Position numbers and translations under genes: made by a program. This document shows positions 34,438 through 44,256 of a stretch of 64,000 nt of DNA, piece by piece. The stretch spans positions 511,118 through 575,117 of the forward strand of contig CBDEFQ010000010.1 in the NCBI GenBank assembly GCA_965237485.1, read 5' to 3'. The notes beneath the pieces are model-generated. The model worked only from the letters and a program-made list of their open reading frames with translations. It made no database searches and was not told where the DNA came from. How positions within the stretch are numbered: the stretch's first letter is position 1; every line of letters begins with the position of its first letter. This stretch comes from JAAELZ01 sp965237485 (GTDB lineage: Bacteria > Pseudomonadota > Gammaproteobacteria > Arenicellales > Poriferihabitantaceae).

Positions 34438-35520
34438 ATGGCTATTAATCTAAGTTCACAAAAGTCATTAAGCACTGTGCCTTTTGTAAGCGTTGATCAT
34501 ATGATGAAATTAGTCTGCAAAGTTGGAACCGAAGATATGCTTTCGGGGCTTATAGCGTATCTCGAAGTAGACTTTAAACGCTGGGAGATGTTCGATAAGA
34601 CTCCCAGAGTGGCATCACACTCTGACCAAGGGGTTATTGAGTTGATGCCAACCAGTGATGGCGAGCTATATGGGTTTAAGTACGTGAATGGACACCCGAA
34701 GAACATGAAGGAGGGTCTGCAAACCGTCACTGCGTTTGGTGTGTTATCAGAGGTAAGCACGGGATATCCGCTGTTGTTCTCAGAAATGACCATACTCACA
34801 GCATTTCGAACCGCAGCCACTTCGGCGATGGCGGCAAAATACTTAGCACGCAAAGACTCAAAGTGTATGGCGCTGATTGGAAACGGTGCGCAGGCAGAAT
34901 TTCAAGCGCTCGCGTTTAAGTCAATATTAGATGTCGACAAAATTCGACTATACGATATTGACCCAGTGGCAACCGACAAGTTTATTTTTAACCTTAACAA
35001 CAGCGGTTTTGACATCATACGCTGCGCTTCAGTGCTTGAAGCTATAGAAGGGGCTGATATTATTACCACTGTTACCGCCGATAAGCAGTGTGCAACCATA
35101 TTAACCAACGATATGGTTATGCCCGGGGTACACATCAATGCTGTTGGCGGAGATTGCCCTGGTAAAACCGAGCTGGAAAAAGAAATACTACTGCGCTCTG
35201 AAATTTTCGTTGAATACCCCCCTCAAACACGTATAGAAGGAGAAATTCAGCAATTGGCTGATGACTATCCCGTAAAAGAACTGTGGCAGTTCATTTTGGC
35301 TGGAGAACAAGGAAGAAAGACCGATACCGAAATTACCCTATTTGATAGCGTTGGCTTTGCAATAGAAGATTTTTCTGCGCTAAGATATATTTATGATCAG
35401 TTGAATAAACCCGGAATGACCGGCCTGTGCGAATACCTCGATATGATTGCCGACCCAGACGAGCCGCGAGATCTATATGGTATGGTTCAACGTTCGAAAC
35501 AACTATCCGACGCCGGATAG
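34438..35520 (+). CDS. Ornithine cyclodeaminase-family protein
   Basis: 360 residues with the mu-crystallin/OCD fold: dimerisation and substrate half (MTILTAFRTAATSAMAAKYL), then a Rossmann half (MALIGNGAQAEFQALAF; IRLYDIDP). OCD converts L-ornithine to L-proline and ammonia with catalytic NAD. Followed 43 nt later by arginase, it gives an arginine-ornithine-proline route. The length and arrangement match bacterial OCD of the arginine-catabolic type rather than the shorter alanine dehydrogenase or siderophore versions. Confidence 0.86.
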   Translation: MAINLSSQKSLSTVPFVSVDHMMKLVCKVGTEDMLSGLIAYLEVDFKRWEMFDKTPRVASHSDQGVIELMPTSDGELYGFKYVNGHPKNMKEGLQTVTAFGVLSEVSTGYPLLFSEMTILTAFRTAATSAMAAKYLARKDSKCMALIGNGAQAEFQALAFKSILDVDKIRLYDIDPVATDKFIFNLNNSGFDIIRCASVLEAIEGADIITTVTADKQCATILTNDMVMPGVHINAVGGDCPGKTELEKEILLRSEIFVEYPPQTRIEGEIQQLADDYPVKELWQFILAGEQGRKTDTEITLFDSVGFAIEDFSALRYIYDQLNKPGMTGLCEYLDMIADPDEPRDLYGMVQRSKQLSDAG

Positions 35521-35563
35521 AAATTGCATTACCTAAATATCCACATGACTCGGTTGATAGATT

Positions 35564-36484
35564 ATGAATAGCGAGACCAAGCCTATCCACATTATAAACG
35601 TGCCACTAGATCTTGGGGCATCACGCCGCGGTACCGATGGTGGGCCTTCAGCCATGCGAGTTGCTGGGCTAAACAAAGCAATTAGAAAAATTGGATATGC
35701 GGTCGCTACAGAAACTGATATCCCTGTTCCCATTATGGAAACCAGGACAAGCACCAATAAGCAGGCTCGTTTTAAGGAAGAAATTCTTGCTGTTTGTGAA
35801 CAGCTTGGCGGTGAGACTTATCGTGCGATGGCTAACAATGAAATGCCATTGGTCATCGGCGGCGATCATTCAATAGCAATGGGTACCGTATCCGGCGTGA
35901 GTAAGTATTTTAACGAAAATAATCAAAACCTAGGGCTAATTTGGTTTGATGCGCATGGTGATATGAACCGACCTGAAATTTCACCAAGCGGAAATATACA
36001 CGGTATGCCATTAGCCCATTTATTGGGCTATGGAGATGCGGATTTATCGAACGTACTCGGAGTTAATCCCACAGTGCGCCCAGAAAACGTGGTGCTCATT
36101 GGTATTCGAGACATTGACCGTAACGAGCGAGAGTTTATCAATCAATCCGGGATTACAACTTTTACGATGCGTGATATTGACGAAATGGGTATGAGCGAGG
36201 TAGCCAAACAAACACTTGAGGTGGTCAATAAAAATACCGCTGGATTTCACATCAGTTTTGACGTTGATGGTTGCGACCCAGAAGTGATTCCAGGTTCGGG
36301 TACGCTCGTCCCAGGCGGAGTAAGTTACAGAGAAGCACATCTGCTATTAGAGGACTGTGCGAGTAATGGGCGTATGACTTCCATGGAAATTGTAGAGTTG
36401 AACCCTTTTTTAGATCAGAGGAATATATCAGCGGAGCGAGCCGTGACATTCATTCAAAGTGCTTTGGGTCGTAATATCTTGTGA
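35564..36484 (+). CDS. Arginase
   Basis: 306 residues of the ureohydrolase fold with the di-manganese motifs GGDHSIAMGT, WFDAHGDMN and SFDVDGCDPE, plus the arginase-type N-terminus VPLDLGASRRGTDGGPSAMR. It hydrolyses arginine to ornithine and urea. Agmatinase is less likely, given the N-terminal GASRRGTDGGP block and the ornithine cyclodeaminase partner. The stop is 9 bp from the palindromic element that follows. Confidence 0.9.
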   Translation: MNSETKPIHIINVPLDLGASRRGTDGGPSAMRVAGLNKAIRKIGYAVATETDIPVPIMETRTSTNKQARFKEEILAVCEQLGGETYRAMANNEMPLVIGGDHSIAMGTVSGVSKYFNENNQNLGLIWFDAHGDMNRPEISPSGNIHGMPLAHLLGYGDADLSNVLGVNPTVRPENVVLIGIRDIDRNEREFINQSGITTFTMRDIDEMGMSEVAKQTLEVVNKNTAGFHISFDVDGCDPEVIPGSGTLVPGGVSYREAHLLLEDCASNGRMTSMEIVELNPFLDQRNISAERAVTFIQSALGRNIL

Positions 36485-36691
36485 TGTGAATTGCTAGTAC
36501 ACTTTCAAGATAATATTGCCTAATTCAGTGAGTCTGTCCGCGTACCTGGCAAGGCGTCGCTTGCAGGAAATGGCGCTCCCTTTGCAAAAGCGGCAACGCA
36601 GTCCAGGTGGCGCGGACAGGCTCACCCAAAGGGCGCCAACGCACCGTCCCACAGCTGCGTTGTATCGCTTTTGAAGGGAGTGACCATTCAT

Positions 36692-38388
36692 CCTAAAAAA
36701 CGCAGTTAAAGCCTCTCCAATGAGGCCAACATAAACAACCCTTCCATCGTCGCTACTGCCTCCGAGACACTTTAGCCAAGTAAACAGCGGTCATCTGGCG
36801 GTTGAAGAATCGTTCCACCAAGATATTTCTTCATCGCCTCGCTTAGAATGCGACACCAAACTTGCGCCACGCTCAACTGCGGCGCAATCGCCTTCAATGA
36901 ATTAAAGAAGTGTTGCATTTGGTCAAACGTGTCGCGAATTAAGTCGGCCTTGGCGTGCGTGCTAGTAATCGTCATAGTCTTTTTCCGCCCCGATTCAGTA
37001 ACGCGCCCCACCGAACTCAGTAATAGCGGTCGACTAGTAATCGCTTCCATATGTTTGTCTGGGTTAGCCAGCCTAGTGAATATATTCCACCGGTTATAAA
37101 TCAAGGCAATGATCCGCGCTATAAAGCGACAGGGCTTGATATCGGCGGTAGTAAACCCGCCCCAACCCCAATGGTTCTTGATTTCATCAAAATTGTTTTC
37201 GCAGTCGGCTCGATCTCGATAATGTTGGACGATGCTAATCACCTCATCGTCTAATGAGGTGACCAGAACAGCGTATTCAAACGCGCGAATATCATCCGCT
37301 TCTTGCAAAAAACCAAAGCTCTGCTGGCCTTGACTTTTCTCTTCCAATACCAGCAGCGCGTCCTTTGCTAAACGACGACGAACGATTACCACGCGCCGAT
37401 GATCGTTCCACGCAGCCAACTTCAAACAACTTTCTTTGGCTTCCCAGCCATCGATAACATAATCCCAGCCCGACACGCTATGCTGCTGCTGTATCAGTTG
37501 CTTAACGTACTTAGACTTCCACAAGTAATTGACGCCTCTTTGTTCTGCAGCGCTCATCACATCCTGGGTACCCCAGTCACAATCGCCTCGAATAAAGTGC
37601 GGCCAAGATGAACGTGGCAATCGATCCAACAGCTCCCATAGACCCGGCGAAGAATGACTAGCAGCTACCTCAGTGCCAGACTTGACCTCAACATCCAATA
37701 CAAGACGAAGATTGGCAATCATATAGGTGTGATACGTGTGCGAGGGCCGGCCAGGTTTGTGTGGATTATAGCCAACCTTGGCACCTTCTTGATGACCGTA
37801 TAGCGGTTTAACCGTTACGTCACAATCCAATATCCATGGCTGTGTGAGCAAGGGCTCGTAGCAACGCTGCAAATGAGTTTGTAGCCAGGCTATACCTTGT
37901 TCCTCATCCATCTTCTTCAGCGCACGGCGCGCCGAATCGTCGCTAACCGCTTTGGTCATTCCAAGCATTTTGGTGTTGATACGATCGCCCATTAAGCTGG
38001 CCATGTGTGCGTAGCGATTGTGACCCGAGAGAACAGACAACAAAAATGAGCCCAACACATTGATCTTCTCAGGTGCGTTATTGCTTCGATATTCCAATGG
38101 GCAACTGCTCACCCATGGCTTAAACAGACCACCAAGTTTTAAATATTGAATGAAAAAAGGCAACGGTCCTATGGGCGTTACTGCCGCTGACGGGTCCCAT
38201 TCAACGTGAATTTTTCCATCGAACGTTTCAGTCGATAATAAGGTGGAAACAGCGTTTGAAACCTCCGGTTTTAGCGCACCCTCTGGGTGAAAGGATTTAT
38301 CTTTGGCGACCATGGTGTTTCTCCTTTTAATTCAATTGATTGCAACGATAATACATCCGTTAGTGGAGGTTCAACTGATTTTTCTAGG
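36692..38388 (-). mobile_element. IS1380-family element (copy C) with intact target duplication
   Basis: 1697 bp; both flanks are TTCAT, a perfect 5-bp target duplication, which fixes the element ends for all three copies. It is inserted inside the palindromic element. The 9-bp difference from copy A is an in-frame deletion in the transposase gene. Confidence 0.93.
36772..38313 (-). CDS. IS1380-family transposase (three-residue deletion)
   Basis: 513 residues. Compared with copy A the segment NYLFKLRKSKY reads NYLWKSKY, an in-frame loss of three residues shortly after the second catalytic Asp (GDCDWGTQD). The remaining DDE motifs and C-terminus are intact, so activity cannot be excluded. Confidence 0.9.
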   Translation of the reverse strand: MVAKDKSFHPEGALKPEVSNAVSTLLSTETFDGKIHVEWDPSAAVTPIGPLPFFIQYLKLGGLFKPWVSSCPLEYRSNNAPEKINVLGSFLLSVLSGHNRYAHMASLMGDRINTKMLGMTKAVSDDSARRALKKMDEEQGIAWLQTHLQRCYEPLLTQPWILDCDVTVKPLYGHQEGAKVGYNPHKPGRPSHTYHTYMIANLRLVLDVEVKSGTEVAASHSSPGLWELLDRLPRSSWPHFIRGDCDWGTQDVMSAAEQRGVNYLWKSKYVKQLIQQQHSVSGWDYVIDGWEAKESCLKLAAWNDHRRVVIVRRRLAKDALLVLEEKSQGQQSFGFLQEADDIRAFEYAVLVTSLDDEVISIVQHYRDRADCENNFDEIKNHWGWGGFTTADIKPCRFIARIIALIYNRWNIFTRLANPDKHMEAITSRPLLLSSVGRVTESGRKKTMTITSTHAKADLIRDTFDQMQHFFNSLKAIAPQLSVAQVWCRILSEAMKKYLGGTILQPPDDRCLLG

Positions 38389-38696
38389 TTCATTGCGCAA
38401 TACGCCTTGCTGTGAAACGGTGCGTTGAAGCTGAATTAGGCAATATTATCTTGAAAGAGTACTAGTGCTCTTAAGTTAAACAAGCTAAAGGCGCAAAGTT
38501 AACTGAATGATTACGCATTTGTGCTTTAACGGAACACCATTTCTTTAATCACCGAAATCTATTCTTCTAGCAATTCTTTTAATCGCTTCTTGGGGTTGTC
38601 AAATTTAATAAGTTTAGGATCAAAGCTAGTTGGGTTCCCCAGACGTCAGGGTAGTTGCACACATTTTAATTCACAAGGGGCGGCGGAGAAATACTC

Positions 38697-39188
38697 ATGC
38701 CGAAATATAGCGTAGAACGAAGAGAAGCTGTTTTATCTAAATTATTATCATCAAATAGTCAGTCCTTCGCAGAAATATCTAGAGAAGAAGGAATCAGTGT
38801 TCAAACCTTGTATGATTGGCGAAATAAAGCCAGACGATCAGGAGTTTTAATGCCTAATAGTGATTCATCTAATCAGTGGGATTGCCAAACTAAGTTCACC
38901 GTAGTTCTTGAAACTGCTGCGATGAATGAACAAGAATTATCTGCGTATTGCCGAGAGAAAGGCCTATACCCTACTCAAATAACGCAATGGCGAGAAGCTT
39001 GTATTAATGGTGTTGATGAGGCTCTCATTAGCCCTAAAGTTGCGCGCGATGAAATACGTGCGTTAAAAAAAGACAAGAAGAAGCTAGAAACCCAGCTGCG
39101 CCGCAAAGATAAAGCCTTGGCTGAAACGGCCGCATTATTAGTATTACAAAAAAAGTTTCAGGCGCTTTGGGAGGACGAGGAAGTATGA
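38697..39188 (+). CDS. IS3-like OrfA (DNA-binding protein)
   Basis: 163 residues with two helix-turn-helix segments (SQSFAEISREEGISVQTLYD; QELSAYCREKGLYPTQITQW) and a C-terminal leucine/lysine-rich coiled coil (DEIRALKKDKKKLETQLRRK). It ends at TGA overlapping the OrfB ATG (ATGA). Near its end CAA AAA AAG provides the A_AAA_AAG heptamer for a minus-one frameshift that fuses OrfA to OrfB. Confidence 0.9.
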   Translation: MPKYSVERREAVLSKLLSSNSQSFAEISREEGISVQTLYDWRNKARRSGVLMPNSDSSNQWDCQTKFTVVLETAAMNEQELSAYCREKGLYPTQITQWREACINGVDEALISPKVARDEIRALKKDKKKLETQLRRKDKALAETAALLVLQKKFQALWEDEEV

Positions 39189-40234
39189 TTACGACTCAGA
39201 CGCGCATTAAAGTAATCAATGATGTTAATGAAGCAGTAGACGCAGGTTCAAAGCGTTCAAGTGCTTGTGAGTTGGTTGGCCTTGCCGAGTCTACGCTTAG
39301 ACGTTGGAAGCCAAAAGGAGAAGATAGTATCCGCAGTGATCAACGTCCTTTGGTAGAAAAGCCAGTCCCTGGCAATAAACTAAGCGAGCAAGAGCAGCAA
39401 CACATTTTATCGATATGTAATGAATCGGCATACAATCATTTGCCGCCGTCGCAAATAGTACCGCAGTTGGCTGACAAAGGTATTTATGTGGCCAGCGAGT
39501 CTAGCTTTTATCGAGTTCTCAAGGCGCATGGGCAATTGAAGCACCGCGGCCGCGCCAAACAAAAGCAGTCCCGAACACCCGATACTCATATAGCACTAAA
39601 ACCTAATGCTGTGTGGATGTGGGATATCACCTATTTGGCGACGCGTACTATTGGCAAGCATTATTACCTGTACATGGTAGAAGACCTTTACAGTCGCTAT
39701 GGCGTTCACTGGGAAGTACATCCTGTTGAAAGCGGTGAATTAGGTGCGCAGTTGATGTCTCAGGCGGCTCTAAAAGTGGCCAGCTGCGATGGCATGCCCG
39801 TCTTACACAGTGATAATGGCAGCCCAATGAAATCGTTCACAATGAGAGCGAAGTTAGAAGCATTAGGAATAAAGCCCTCTTACTCAAGGCCAAGAGTAAG
39901 CAATGACAACGCTTATATTGAATCCATGTTTAGAACGGTAAAGTATTGCCCTGCGTGGCCTTCTCAAGGCTTCGATAGCTTAGAGGCCGCCCGCCAATGG
40001 GTGGGTAAGTTTATGCAATGGTATAACGAAGAACATCGTCACAGTGCTATACGCTACGTTACACCTGGCCAGCGTTATCGCGGTGAAGATAGTGCCCTAT
40101 TAGCAAAACGAGAAGTTGTTTATCAGGAAGCTAAAGCAGCAAAACCTAATCGGTGGTCTGGCCAAACCCGAAATTGGCGGCCTTGTGGTGCGGTTGCGCT
40201 GAACCCACAAAAAGAAGTATTATTGGCTGCGTAG
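39185..40234 (+). CDS. IS3-like OrfB (DDE transposase)
   Basis: 349 residues from the ATG overlapping the OrfA stop. The frame is open further upstream to the slippery site, so an OrfAB fusion is the probable transposase. The rve-type core shows VWMWDITYLATRTIG (Asp), MPVLHSDNGSPMKS (Asp) and NDNAYIESMFRTVKY (Glu), then HRHSAIRYVTPGQRYRG. Intact and probably active, since three almost identical copies lie in the window. Confidence 0.92.
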   Translation: MITTQTRIKVINDVNEAVDAGSKRSSACELVGLAESTLRRWKPKGEDSIRSDQRPLVEKPVPGNKLSEQEQQHILSICNESAYNHLPPSQIVPQLADKGIYVASESSFYRVLKAHGQLKHRGRAKQKQSRTPDTHIALKPNAVWMWDITYLATRTIGKHYYLYMVEDLYSRYGVHWEVHPVESGELGAQLMSQAALKVASCDGMPVLHSDNGSPMKSFTMRAKLEALGIKPSYSRPRVSNDNAYIESMFRTVKYCPAWPSQGFDSLEAARQWVGKFMQWYNEEHRHSAIRYVTPGQRYRGEDSALLAKREVVYQEAKAAKPNRWSGQTRNWRPCGAVALNPQKEVLLAA

Positions 40235-40826
40235 GAAAATGTGCAACTACCCTGAAAATTGCCGGGTTAAATGGTGTGCCATCTTCAGTCGCACCTTTCA
40301 ACCACTCCATCATGCTGGCATATTCTTCGTCTTGGGGATTTTCCAAAAGTTCGAGTAGATTCTCATAACCAGGAATACCGCCGCAGTCTTCGGGTGGGCA
40401 TGCATTAGCCCCTGCTGTGCATTTAGGATATCGGGTTTTTGGCTCGGCAAGCAATATACCTTCAAGAATAATAGAGTGATGCCAAGAGTCGCCAAAATCG
40501 TATAAATACATGAATGTATCACCCGGTTTATCAAAATGATCTGCTAAAAGGATATCCCAACCAGCTTGGGTTACCGAATCACCAAACTGATCATCTGGTT
40601 CCCCAATTCTTAAAATATCGGGGGTGTAAGTATACGGCTTACGCAGACCAGGCGAGAATTCGTGCAGATGGTAGTCCCACCAACCCATAGCATCCTGTAT
40701 AGCAACATGCAATTCCCAAAAGCTGTACACGCTGGGAACTTGAATGCGGCGCCAAATTGTTGGAGAAACCCCTAACAATTCAACTTTAAACTGATAAATT
40801 ACTTTTGAGGCAGATTTTGAGGCCAT

Positions 40827-41154
40827 TAGCTCAATTTAGAGGAATACCTGAAACAGGTATGATAAGTGAAATTAAGATAAATAGGGGCAGATCATGACTA
40901 AAGCAACGATACTTAATTTACGCTACATCCATTTTATCCGCGGCGATACAGTCGCTAACAGATCACGAGTCAGGTGACCTGCGATGAGCAAGATCGTGTG
41001 GCCGCTGGGGCGGCTTTAGGTGATCTTAAAACCTCCTATTGTTTGGCTGTGTAGAGTAATTATTGATAGTTGGTGGCCCACTAGAACCAAGAAGGTTTCC
41101 ATCGACAGCCACCATCAATTAATCAGCACCAAGCACTGCGCGCAGATGAAATAA
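40827..41154. other. Intergenic region without a recognisable gene
   Basis: About 330 bp between the start of the pRiA4b-type gene and the stop of the DUF533 gene. It holds a short frame of 27 codons (MTKATILNLR) without family resemblance and no clear terminator. I see nothing else in it. Confidence 0.4.
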
Positions 41155-41823
41155 CTAACTATAAAGCTTCGGCACCCCCAGCTCAGCGTGAATTGAATCA
41201 CACATAGCATTCGAGATATTCAGCTCTCTAGCCAGCTTATCTAAGTATTTAGCCTCCTCTTGCGAGTCAAGATCAATCGCCAGCAAGGACATCAAATAAG
41301 CTTGCTGCTCCATACCGCGTGGCACACTTTTAGCAACTCGGCTTGCGTCCACCGGCGCGTTTAGCTCTGCACGAATAAAATCGGCGTCTGCAGCCGAAAG
41401 CTCACCTAGATGCTGGGTGATATTACTGTGCCCTTTTTCTTCAATTTTGCCGTCAGCTCTGACTGCGCTTAGCATTGCGCGCAACATGATTTTTGCTTGA
41501 TCTTCTTGTTGACGACTAGGTGCATTTGCAACATTTCCATTAAGAACATCATTCAATACGCCGCCAATATCGCCTGACGATTGAATGTCAGCACCTAGAG
41601 AATATAGCATGCCGCCCAAACCTCCATTTTGTTGATTTTTACCGCCTAATAAATCACCAATATCGGGTATTTGATTTGCAGCAGCGCCCGATTGCTTTGC
41701 GCCAGTTAAGCCACCTAACAGCCCCCCTAAACCGCCACCACCTGCGCCCTTCATCATTTTTCCGACGGTTTTAGCAACCATCACACCCATGGCTATTTTC
41801 CCCAATGTTCCAACTAAACTCAT
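41155..41823 (-). CDS. DUF533/YebE-like protein with TerB-like domain
   Basis: 222 residues. The N-terminus is Gly-rich and weakly hydrophobic (MMKGAGGGGLGGLLGGLTGA); from about residue 105 a helical TerB-like acidic domain follows (KIMLRAMLSAVRADGKIEE; AYLMSLLAIDLDSQEEAKYL). This is the arrangement of E. coli YebE (DUF533). Members are inner-membrane associated and stress induced, with no proven biochemical function. It stands alone on the minus strand, with about 270 bp of featureless sequence before the next gene. Confidence 0.82.
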   Translation of the reverse strand: MSLVGTLGKIAMGVMVAKTVGKMMKGAGGGGLGGLLGGLTGAKQSGAAANQIPDIGDLLGGKNQQNGGLGGMLYSLGADIQSSGDIGGVLNDVLNGNVANAPSRQQEDQAKIMLRAMLSAVRADGKIEEKGHSNITQHLGELSAADADFIRAELNAPVDASRVAKSVPRGMEQQAYLMSLLAIDLDSQEEAKYLDKLARELNISNAMCDSIHAELGVPKLYS

Positions 41824-42095
41824 TTCACTGCCCCCTTAAAGAATTAATATGTTTAAGCTTCAGATAGTAACATCTCGCGTAGCCACCAAAAACCGAATTG
41901 TTTCACTCTGAAGGGAATGCTAAAAGGGATCGCTTGCGGAAGGGGGCGAAAATACGCGCTAGGGTTCAAGCGACCGCCTCTAGTTTGCCCCTTAGAATCA
42001 GATAAGTTTTAGAGTAATAGCTTCTAGTTTCTGTAAAACAACCATCCAAGCACTTGATGTTTTCTATACACACGATACTCGAATACAAAATATTT

Positions 42096-42824
42096 CTACT
42101 TTCCTTTTTGTTGCCCCAATGAGTCCCAGTCATTCCAACCCGGGAAAGACATAGGAAGTATTTGCTCAGAGTATTTTAACCTGTTTGCCAAGGCAGTTTT
42201 TTGATCGGCTAGATGTTGACGCATCTGATCATCATTAATCGTAGCAAATCCCGAACTTTGTATACCAAAAGCGAGAAATGGCGGTAGAACCTCGAAACCC
42301 ATATAATAAAGTGAGTAATGTGTTGACCAGAGCATGACATCCATATTTCCTCCGCGACCGTTTCCTTGGAAAGTCATCTCTGGGGCACCAGTGGTAACCG
42401 AGCACATAACCTTCTTACCTTTAAAATATCCCTGGTCGTAACGCATTGTGCTGCTATATAGCAGTCCGTTAACAAAGACCCGATCAAACCAGCCTTTAAG
42501 TACGGCCGGTTGAGAATGCCACCAAAGAGGAAATTGCAGCAAGACGAAATCAGCTCGCTCCAACCGTTCGACCTCCTTTGCTACACTCACAGGAAGAGAT
42601 CCATTCGCACTCGCATGGCGTTGCTCATCTGCCGCAGAAAACCATTTTGGATTACTACGATCGCTAAAGTGGCTAGGTTTTTCACATGGATCAAATTCCT
42701 CACCATAAAGATCAGAAACTTCAACCGTATGCCCCAAGGACTGCCATGTTTCTACAGCGGCATCTTTAAATGCAGCATTAAATGATTTGGGCTCTGGATG
42801 GCAATAAACTATGAGTACATGCAT
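42096..42824 (-). CDS. Flavodoxin-fold NAD(P)H:quinone oxidoreductase
   Basis: 242 residues. The N-terminal HVLIVYCHPEPKSFNAAFKD phosphate loop, the middle FVLLQFPLWWHSQPAVLKGW, FDRVF block and the GAPEMTFQGNGRGGNMD loop place it with the Flavodoxin_2/NQO1-KefF-YwrO group: FMN or FAD enzymes that reduce quinones by two electrons. It is divergent from a LysR gene 100 bp away, the usual pairing with a redox- or quinone-sensing regulator. That regulator is now truncated, so control of this gene is probably altered. Confidence 0.85.
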   Translation of the reverse strand: MHVLIVYCHPEPKSFNAAFKDAAVETWQSLGHTVEVSDLYGEEFDPCEKPSHFSDRSNPKWFSAADEQRHASANGSLPVSVAKEVERLERADFVLLQFPLWWHSQPAVLKGWFDRVFVNGLLYSSTMRYDQGYFKGKKVMCSVTTGAPEMTFQGNGRGGNMDVMLWSTHYSLYYMGFEVLPPFLAFGIQSSGFATINDDQMRQHLADQKTALANRLKYSEQILPMSFPGWNDWDSLGQQKGK

Positions 42825-42925
42825 GCGACTTCTTATCTAAATGATAGTTAGAATTTATGGTAACTGATCATATCGTTCCATAGTTGTCGTGTAACTAGCC
42901 AGATACGCAAGTTATAATTGCATGT

Positions 42926-43643
42926 ATGAACAGTAAACTACACTGGAACGACCTTCAGCTTGTATTGAGTATTAATGATGCAGGATCTCTTATTGGTGCC
43001 GCAAAGTCCCTGGACGTTAGTCACGCCACTATTTCAAGACATCTATCGGCAATCGAAAACAAACTGCAGGTCAAATTATTCAATCGCGGTAGGTCGGGTT
43101 GTGTGCCAACCCTAGCTGGTGAAGAAATCGCGGCAACTGCTCGACAGGTTGAATCCCATGTCGTGGAGGTAGAGCGTCGTATTATCGGAAGAGATCTCGA
43201 GCTATCAGGTGATATTCGAATTACAACTTTAGATTCACTGTTGGTTGGACTTTTAATTCCTCTGTTTAGGAAATTCCAATCCGAACATCCAAATATCAAT
43301 CTGGAAATCTCCTTATCAAATCAGTTATACAGTTTGCCAAAGCATGAAGCGGATGTCGCGATTCGTCCCACGTTTAATCCTGATGAAACATTGTACGGTC
43401 GGAAATTGGGAACACTTTCTTATGCTACGTACGGTCAGGATGAATTAATATCGCGATCAGCAGAACCAATTAATATCCATGAAATGGATTGGTTGGGGCC
43501 AGACAAAGCCATGATTTATCCGGTACTTGAAAAATGGATAACCGAAAATAATCTGGATAAACGTTGCCGATTTAGAATCAACACTGTATTAGGTTTGCAT
43601 GTGGCAGCAAGAGAGGGACTTGGACTGGCCGTTCTGCCTTGTT
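42926..43643 (+). pseudogene. LysR-family regulator, C-terminus removed by IS21
   Basis: The N-terminal winged helix-turn-helix (LVLSINDAGSLIGAAKSLDV; SHATISRHLSAIENKLQVKL) and most of the substrate-binding domain (DIRITTLDSLLVGLLIPLF; LHVAAREGLGLAVLPC) are present. About 240 residues in, the IS21 terminus begins and replaces the C-terminal 50-60 residues with NSVQK. The rest of the gene is not found after the IS21 copy. Effector response is probably lost; a DNA-binding fragment could still be made. Confidence 0.88.
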
Positions 43644-44256
43644 TGTTGAACAGCGTGCAAAAATGAACAGTTTCGTGGGTGATCAGCGTACAAAACTGAA
43701 CACCTTTATTGTTAACTGTCTCGGAGCCATTAATCCGAGGAAACTGTCAGGTGATTTGTATGCCTATATGTACCAAGATACGACGTTTGTGTTTAGTAGA
43801 AGGTCGCAAAGTAAGCGAGGTGTCGCGTGAATTCAATTTATCACGCACCACTATTTATAAATATTTAAACAACGCGCCAAGTGAACCTGAATATCAGCGG
43901 TCGGTGCCAATAGTCTGTCCGAAGCTGGATAAGTTCAAACCTCAGTTGATCAATTTGCTTGAAGTGGACGCAGCTCGCTCAGTGCGAGAAAGACGTAATG
44001 CAGTTCAACTGTATGAAGAGATTGAGTTGCAAGGGTATCGAGGGGCTTATGACAGCGTTCAACGGTTTGTCAAAGCGTGGAAGGATCACTCGCGGTCATG
44101 TATTAAACAAGCATTTGTGCCATTGGTTTTTGCACCAGGTGAAGCCTGTCAGTTTGATTGGTCACATGAACAAGTCATTCTGGGTGGGTTTGGTGTCCCC
44201 AGACGTCAGGGTAGTTGCACACATTTTAATTCACAAGGGGCGGCGGAGAAATACTC

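Larger units (their letters stand above)
36494..38465. mobile_element. Palindromic MITE-like element, split by IS1380
   Basis: Outer arms 36494-36528 and 38431-38465 are 35-bp inverted repeats with one mismatch (inner part TTCAAGATAATATTGCCTAA). Inside the left part, GTGAGTCTGTCCGCG pairs with CGCGGACAGGCTCAC; a second hairpin pairs ACGCACCGT with ACGGTGCGT across the IS1380 insertion. Removing IS1380 and one TTCAT gives about 270 bp of two nested hairpins between long inverted ends. No open frame fits. No direct duplication is evident at the outer ends. Confidence 0.7.
38637..40263 (+). mobile_element. IS3-like two-frame element (copy A)
   Basis: 1627 bp, flanked by the 5-bp target duplication GGGTT. 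The subterminal inverted repeats are TCAGGGTAGTTGCACA on both ends. Two overlapping frames with a canonical A_AAA_AAG slippery site lie inside. Copies B (44197..45823, duplication GGTGT) and C (62554 onward, target GTTCC, i.e. GGAAC on the other strand) share the ends; all three targets begin with GG when read on the element strand. Confidence 0.92.
38559..40826 (-). pseudogene. pRiA4b ORF-3-like protein gene, interrupted by IS3-like copy A
   Basis: The 5' part (40826 down to 40264) encodes VIYQFKVELLGVSPTIWRRI, QVPSVYSFWELHVAIQDAMG and CPPEDCGGIPGYENLLELL, the pRiA4b ORF-3 domain (PF07929), up to DGTPFNP. The 3' part lies beyond the IS, at 38636 down to 38559, and reads TSFDPKLIKFDNPKKRLKEL, then LEE and stop. 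Deleting the IS and one GGGTT copy joins them in frame. The domain is common in accessory regions and its function is unknown. As it stands the protein is truncated and ends in IS-encoded residues. Confidence 0.88.
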
